From an uncultured Fusobacterium sp. (GTDB lineage Bacteria; Fusobacteriota; Fusobacteriia; Fusobacteriales; Fusobacteriaceae), in NCBI GenBank assembly GCA_900542625.1, contig UQOH01000030.1, forward strand, positions 1 to 22,986: a stretch of DNA of 22,986 bases. The letters run 5' to 3'. A program made the translations under genes and the position numbers. Under the pieces are notes generated by a model. That model worked only from the letters and a program-made list of their open reading frames with translations, was not told the DNA's origin and ran no database searches. Below, piece by piece: positions 20,378 through 22,986 of this stretch; position 1 is the stretch's first letter, and every line of letters starts with the position of its first letter.

Positions 20378-22729
20378 ATGGCAACTTTAAACCAAAATTT
20401 AACACCGTTGTTCACAGTATTGAAAGACGTGTATGTGAAAAGAAACATAGTTCCTTTCCACGTTCCCGGACATAAACAAGGACAGGGAGTCGATGAAGAA
20501 TTTTTGGAGTTTATGGGAACCAACCCGTTTAAAATAGACGTAACTATTTTCAAAATGGTTGATGGTCTGCATCATCCTAAAAGCTGTATAAAAGAAGCTC
20601 AGGAACTTGCAGCTGATGCTTATGGAGTAAAGAAAAGTTTCTTTGCTGTGAATGGAACATCAGGAGCCATTCAAGCCATGATATTATCTGTTGTAAAATC
20701 CGGAGAAAAAATACTTGTTCCAAGAAATGTGCATAAATCAGTTTCAGCAGGAATTATCCTTTCAGGAGCTGTTCCTGTATATATGAACCCTGAAATAGAT
20801 AACGAGCTTGGAATTGCTCACGGAGTAAGACCTGCTACTGTTGAAAAAATGCTTGAACAGCATTCAGATATTAAAGCAGTTTTAATTATAAACCCAACAT
20901 ATTACGGAGTAGCAACAGACATTCAAAAAATAGCAAACATAGTTCACAGCTATGATATCCCTCTAATCGTAGATGAGGCTCACGGACCACATCTTCATTT
21001 CCATGAAGACCTGCCTTTATCTGCTGTTGATGCAGGAGCAGATATCTGCTGTCAGAGCACACACAAAATTCTTGGAGCTATGACTCAAATGTCTCTTATC
21101 CATGTTAATTCAACAAGAGTTGATGCAAACAGAGTTCAGCAGATATTAAGTCTTTTACATACAACTTCTCCTTCATATCCTTTAATGGCATCTCTTGACT
21201 GTGCAAGAAGACAGATTGCTATTCATGGAAGAGAACTGCTTACAAGAACAATAGAACTTGCAAACTATTTAAGATCAGAAATAAATAAAATTCCGGGAAT
21301 TCACTCTTTCGGTGCTGAAATTGTTGGAAGAGAGGGAATATTTGCTTTTGATCCTACAAAAATAACTATCTCTGCAAAAGGATTAGGAATTACAGGTTTC
21401 GAGCTTGAAACAATCCTTACAGACGACTATAACATTCAAATGGAATTATCTGATTTCTATAACGTTTTAGGACTTATCACTATAGGAGATACTCCAGACA
21501 GTGCATTAAAATTAATAAACGCATTAAAAGATATCAGTAAAAGATTCTATGATACAAAAGAGATTAAAAAAATTAAATCTTTAAGAATACCTGCTATTCC
21601 TGAGCCTGTACTTGTACCAAGGGAAGCTTTCTACTCTGAGAAAAACAAAGTTCTTTTTGAAGAAAGTGAAGGAAAAATATGTGCTGAAATGATTATGGCA
21701 TATCCGCCTGGAATCCCTATTATCGTTCCGGGAGAAAGAATCAGCAAGGAAGTTCTTGATTATATAGAAGAGTTAAGAGAAACAAAAACTCATCTTCAGG
21801 GAATGGAAGACCCTGAGTTAAAATATATCAATGTTATCGAAGATGAAGACGCAATGTACATCTATACAGAAAAGATGAAAAACAAAATCTTTGGTGTTCC
21901 ATTAAATCTTGGAGCAGACAAATCTGGAATTGAGTTCGGTGTTGATGTTCTTGTTGAAAACTATCCTGATACATTTGATGAAATGGAAGTTATCGAAATT
22001 GATAAGCAGAGAGAAGATTTCAACCATCCAAATATGAAATATAAGAATACAATTTTACATACATGCGAAAAAGTTGCTAAATCAATCAACGAAGCAATAG
22101 AAGACGGTTATAGACCAATAACAATTGGAGGAGACCACTCTATCGCTCTTGGAACAATTTCAGGAGTTGCTAAAACTAAAGAAGTTGGAGTTGTTTGGAT
22201 TGATGCCCATGCAGATATGAACACAGATGAAACTACAATTACAGGAAACATTCACGGAATGCCTCTTGCTCTTTTACAAGGAGAGGGAGATGAGGATCTT
22301 GTAAACTGTTTCTTTGAAGGTGCAAAAATAAAACCTGAAAACGTTGTAATCTTAGGAACAAGAGATATTGACGTAAGAGAAAGAGATGTTATCGAAAAAC
22401 TTGGAATAAAAGTATATCACTATGAAGATGTTCTTCGTAAAGGAATTGACAGCGTTCTTGCTGAAATCCATGATTACTTAAAAGTTGAAGATATCCACAT
22501 CAGTTTCGATATAGATTCTATGAATCCTGTGGCTGCTCCCGGAGTAAGTACACCTGTTAAGAACGGATTTGATGAAGATGATGTTTACAAAACATTCAAA
22601 TTCCTATTTAAAAACTACTTTATTACATCAGTGGATATAGTTGAATTTAACCCTGTTCGTGATAAAAATGAAAAAACAGCTGCTCTTGTAAGAGATTTCA
22701 CAGAGTTTATGCTGAACCCAATTTACTAA
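20378..22729 (+). CDS. Fused Orn/Lys/Arg decarboxylase - arginase-type ureohydrolase
   Basis: The 783-residue protein joins two enzymes. Residues 1 to about 490 form a PLP-dependent fold-type-I decarboxylase of the short SpeA/YaaO type: PFHVPGHKQG (26-35), VNGTSGA (91-97), IVDEAHG (197-203, D199 and H202) and STHK with the PLP lysine K230, then a small C-terminal domain. From about 503 (IFGVPLNLGADKSG) a ureohydrolase follows with all six manganese ligands: H587 (GGDHS), D609, H611 and D613 (DAHAD), D711 and D713 (DID). The loop NTDETTITGNIHGMP is the arginase pattern. It should yield putrescine and urea from arginine, by either order of steps. The start at 20378 is chosen because AAGGAGG lies seven bases upstream; an earlier ATG at 20312 has no ribosome binding site. 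Confidence 0.93.
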   Translation: MATLNQNLTPLFTVLKDVYVKRNIVPFHVPGHKQGQGVDEEFLEFMGTNPFKIDVTIFKMVDGLHHPKSCIKEAQELAADAYGVKKSFFAVNGTSGAIQAMILSVVKSGEKILVPRNVHKSVSAGIILSGAVPVYMNPEIDNELGIAHGVRPATVEKMLEQHSDIKAVLIINPTYYGVATDIQKIANIVHSYDIPLIVDEAHGPHLHFHEDLPLSAVDAGADICCQSTHKILGAMTQMSLIHVNSTRVDANRVQQILSLLHTTSPSYPLMASLDCARRQIAIHGRELLTRTIELANYLRSEINKIPGIHSFGAEIVGREGIFAFDPTKITISAKGLGITGFELETILTDDYNIQMELSDFYNVLGLITIGDTPDSALKLINALKDISKRFYDTKEIKKIKSLRIPAIPEPVLVPREAFYSEKNKVLFEESEGKICAEMIMAYPPGIPIIVPGERISKEVLDYIEELRETKTHLQGMEDPELKYINVIEDEDAMYIYTEKMKNKIFGVPLNLGADKSGIEFGVDVLVENYPDTFDEMEVIEIDKQREDFNHPNMKYKNTILHTCEKVAKSINEAIEDGYRPITIGGDHSIALGTISGVAKTKEVGVVWIDAHADMNTDETTITGNIHGMPLALLQGEGDEDLVNCFFEGAKIKPENVVILGTRDIDVRERDVIEKLGIKVYHYEDVLRKGIDSVLAEIHDYLKVEDIHISFDIDSMNPVAAPGVSTPVKNGFDEDDVYKTFKFLFKNYFITSVDIVEFNPVRDKNEKTAALVRDFTEFMLNPIY

Positions 22730-22738
22730 TTTAAATTT

Positions 22739-22770
22739 ATAGGTGCTTAATTATATAAGCACCTATTTTT
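22739..22770 (+). terminator. Terminator of the decarboxylase-arginase gene
   Basis: ATAGGTGCTTA (22739-22749) pairs perfectly with TAAGCACCTAT (22756-22766), 11 bp with a 6-base loop, followed by a T-tract. It lies 10 bases after the stop codon. Confidence 0.92.
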
Positions 22771-22777
22771 TATTTTT

Positions 22778-22811
22778 AAAAAAATAGAGAGTTAGCTATA
22801 ACTAACTCTCT
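22778..22811 (-). terminator. Terminator of the right-hand minus-strand gene
   Basis: AGAGAGTTAG (22786-22795) pairs perfectly with CTAACTCTCT (22802-22811). On the minus strand the hairpin is followed by A and seven U (22784-22778). It converges with the plus-strand terminator. Confidence 0.85.
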
Positions 22812-22840
22812 AAAACATATTCAAGGACTTTATATTTGTT

Positions 22841-22986
22841 TCATGTTTTATATTTTACATTATCACACAGCATATCATCTAACAGCCTGCTTGATTTAAA
22901 TTTTACATGTGACTTTTTTTCTTTTATCTGCAATATCTCTTCAGGATTTTTCGGGTTGTTTATATGAGTCCTTTTGGTTTTTCTCA
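22841..22986 (-). CDS. Unidentified protein, C-terminal 47 residues only
   Basis: The minus-strand frame entering at 22984 stays open for 47 codons and ends with TGA at 22843-22841, reading RKTKRTHINNPKNPEEILQI and later SSRLLDDMLCDNVKYKT. It is lysine-rich and I recognise no motif. A terminator 30 bases after the stop, reading the same way, supports a real gene that continues to the right of the window. Nothing can be said of its function. Confidence 0.5.
   Translation of the reverse strand, partial: RKTKRTHINNPKNPEEILQIKEKKSHVKFKSSRLLDDMLCDNVKYKT

Noticed and set aside
1..22986. Search for CRISPR arrays, integrases, transposases, toxin-antitoxin pairs and rRNA/tRNA genes.
   Set aside because: No regularly spaced repeats, no recognisable recombinase motifs and no tRNA cloverleaf other than tmRNA were seen by eye.

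Overview
The window is AT-rich DNA that most resembles a Fusobacterium-type genome, probably one of the larger-genome species. This is inferred from base composition, the gene set (diderm chaperone/fimbrial genes beside Firmicute-like hrcA-grpE-dnaK-dnaJ and yajC-amidase genes), a tmRNA tag of GNNEYALAA, and a DUF1703-type ATPase. Nearly all genes lie on the minus strand; only the decarboxylase-arginase gene at the right end is on plus.

Layout, left to right. (1) 1-1654: a small fimbria-like surface operon read leftwards: a DUF4402-like secreted subunit, a PapD-like periplasmic chaperone, and the first 17 codons of another exported protein. It is preceded by a strong promoter, a class I c-di-GMP (GEMM) riboswitch and an intrinsic terminator. 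(2) 1735-4756: a metallo-beta-lactamase-fold hydrolase, then an AAA-ATPase/PD-(D/E)XK gene lying between two identical 152-bp direct repeats. The repeats contain the 3' end and terminator of the tmRNA gene, so this looks like a 1,920-bp insertion or duplication at ssrA. (3) 4747-7825: ssrA, smpB and rnr, the trans-translation and RNA-quality-control set. (4) 7845-10478: a YqeK-type HD hydrolase, a membrane-anchored GerMN-like protein, an N-acetylmuramoyl-L-alanine amidase and YajC, from a promoter upstream of yajC. (5) 10486-16287: hrcA-grpE-dnaK-epimerase-dnaJ, controlled by a promoter with a CIRCE operator at the transcript start and a second, degenerate CIRCE upstream. A LacX-like aldose epimerase sits between dnaK and dnaJ. 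(6) 16302-18152: an NhaC-family antiporter with a long structured 5' leader ending in an intrinsic terminator, which looks like a riboswitch of uncertain class. (7) 18204-20330: pfpI/DJ-1-like, slyD-like FKBP, rpiB and hinT, from an extended -10 promoter. (8) 20280-22773: divergently transcribed, a fusion of a PLP-dependent Orn/Lys/Arg decarboxylase with an arginase-type ureohydrolase, predicted to make putrescine from arginine. (9) 22778-22986: the 3' end of an unidentified minus-strand gene with its own terminator.

The most notable points are the two regulatory RNA leaders (c-di-GMP switch before the fimbrial genes; unassigned leader before nhaC), the repeat-flanked ATPase at the tmRNA gene, and the decarboxylase-arginase fusion whose ureohydrolase half carries the arginase rather than the agmatinase signature. 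I did not find a CRISPR array, a recognisable transposase/integrase or a clearly new multi-gene system.
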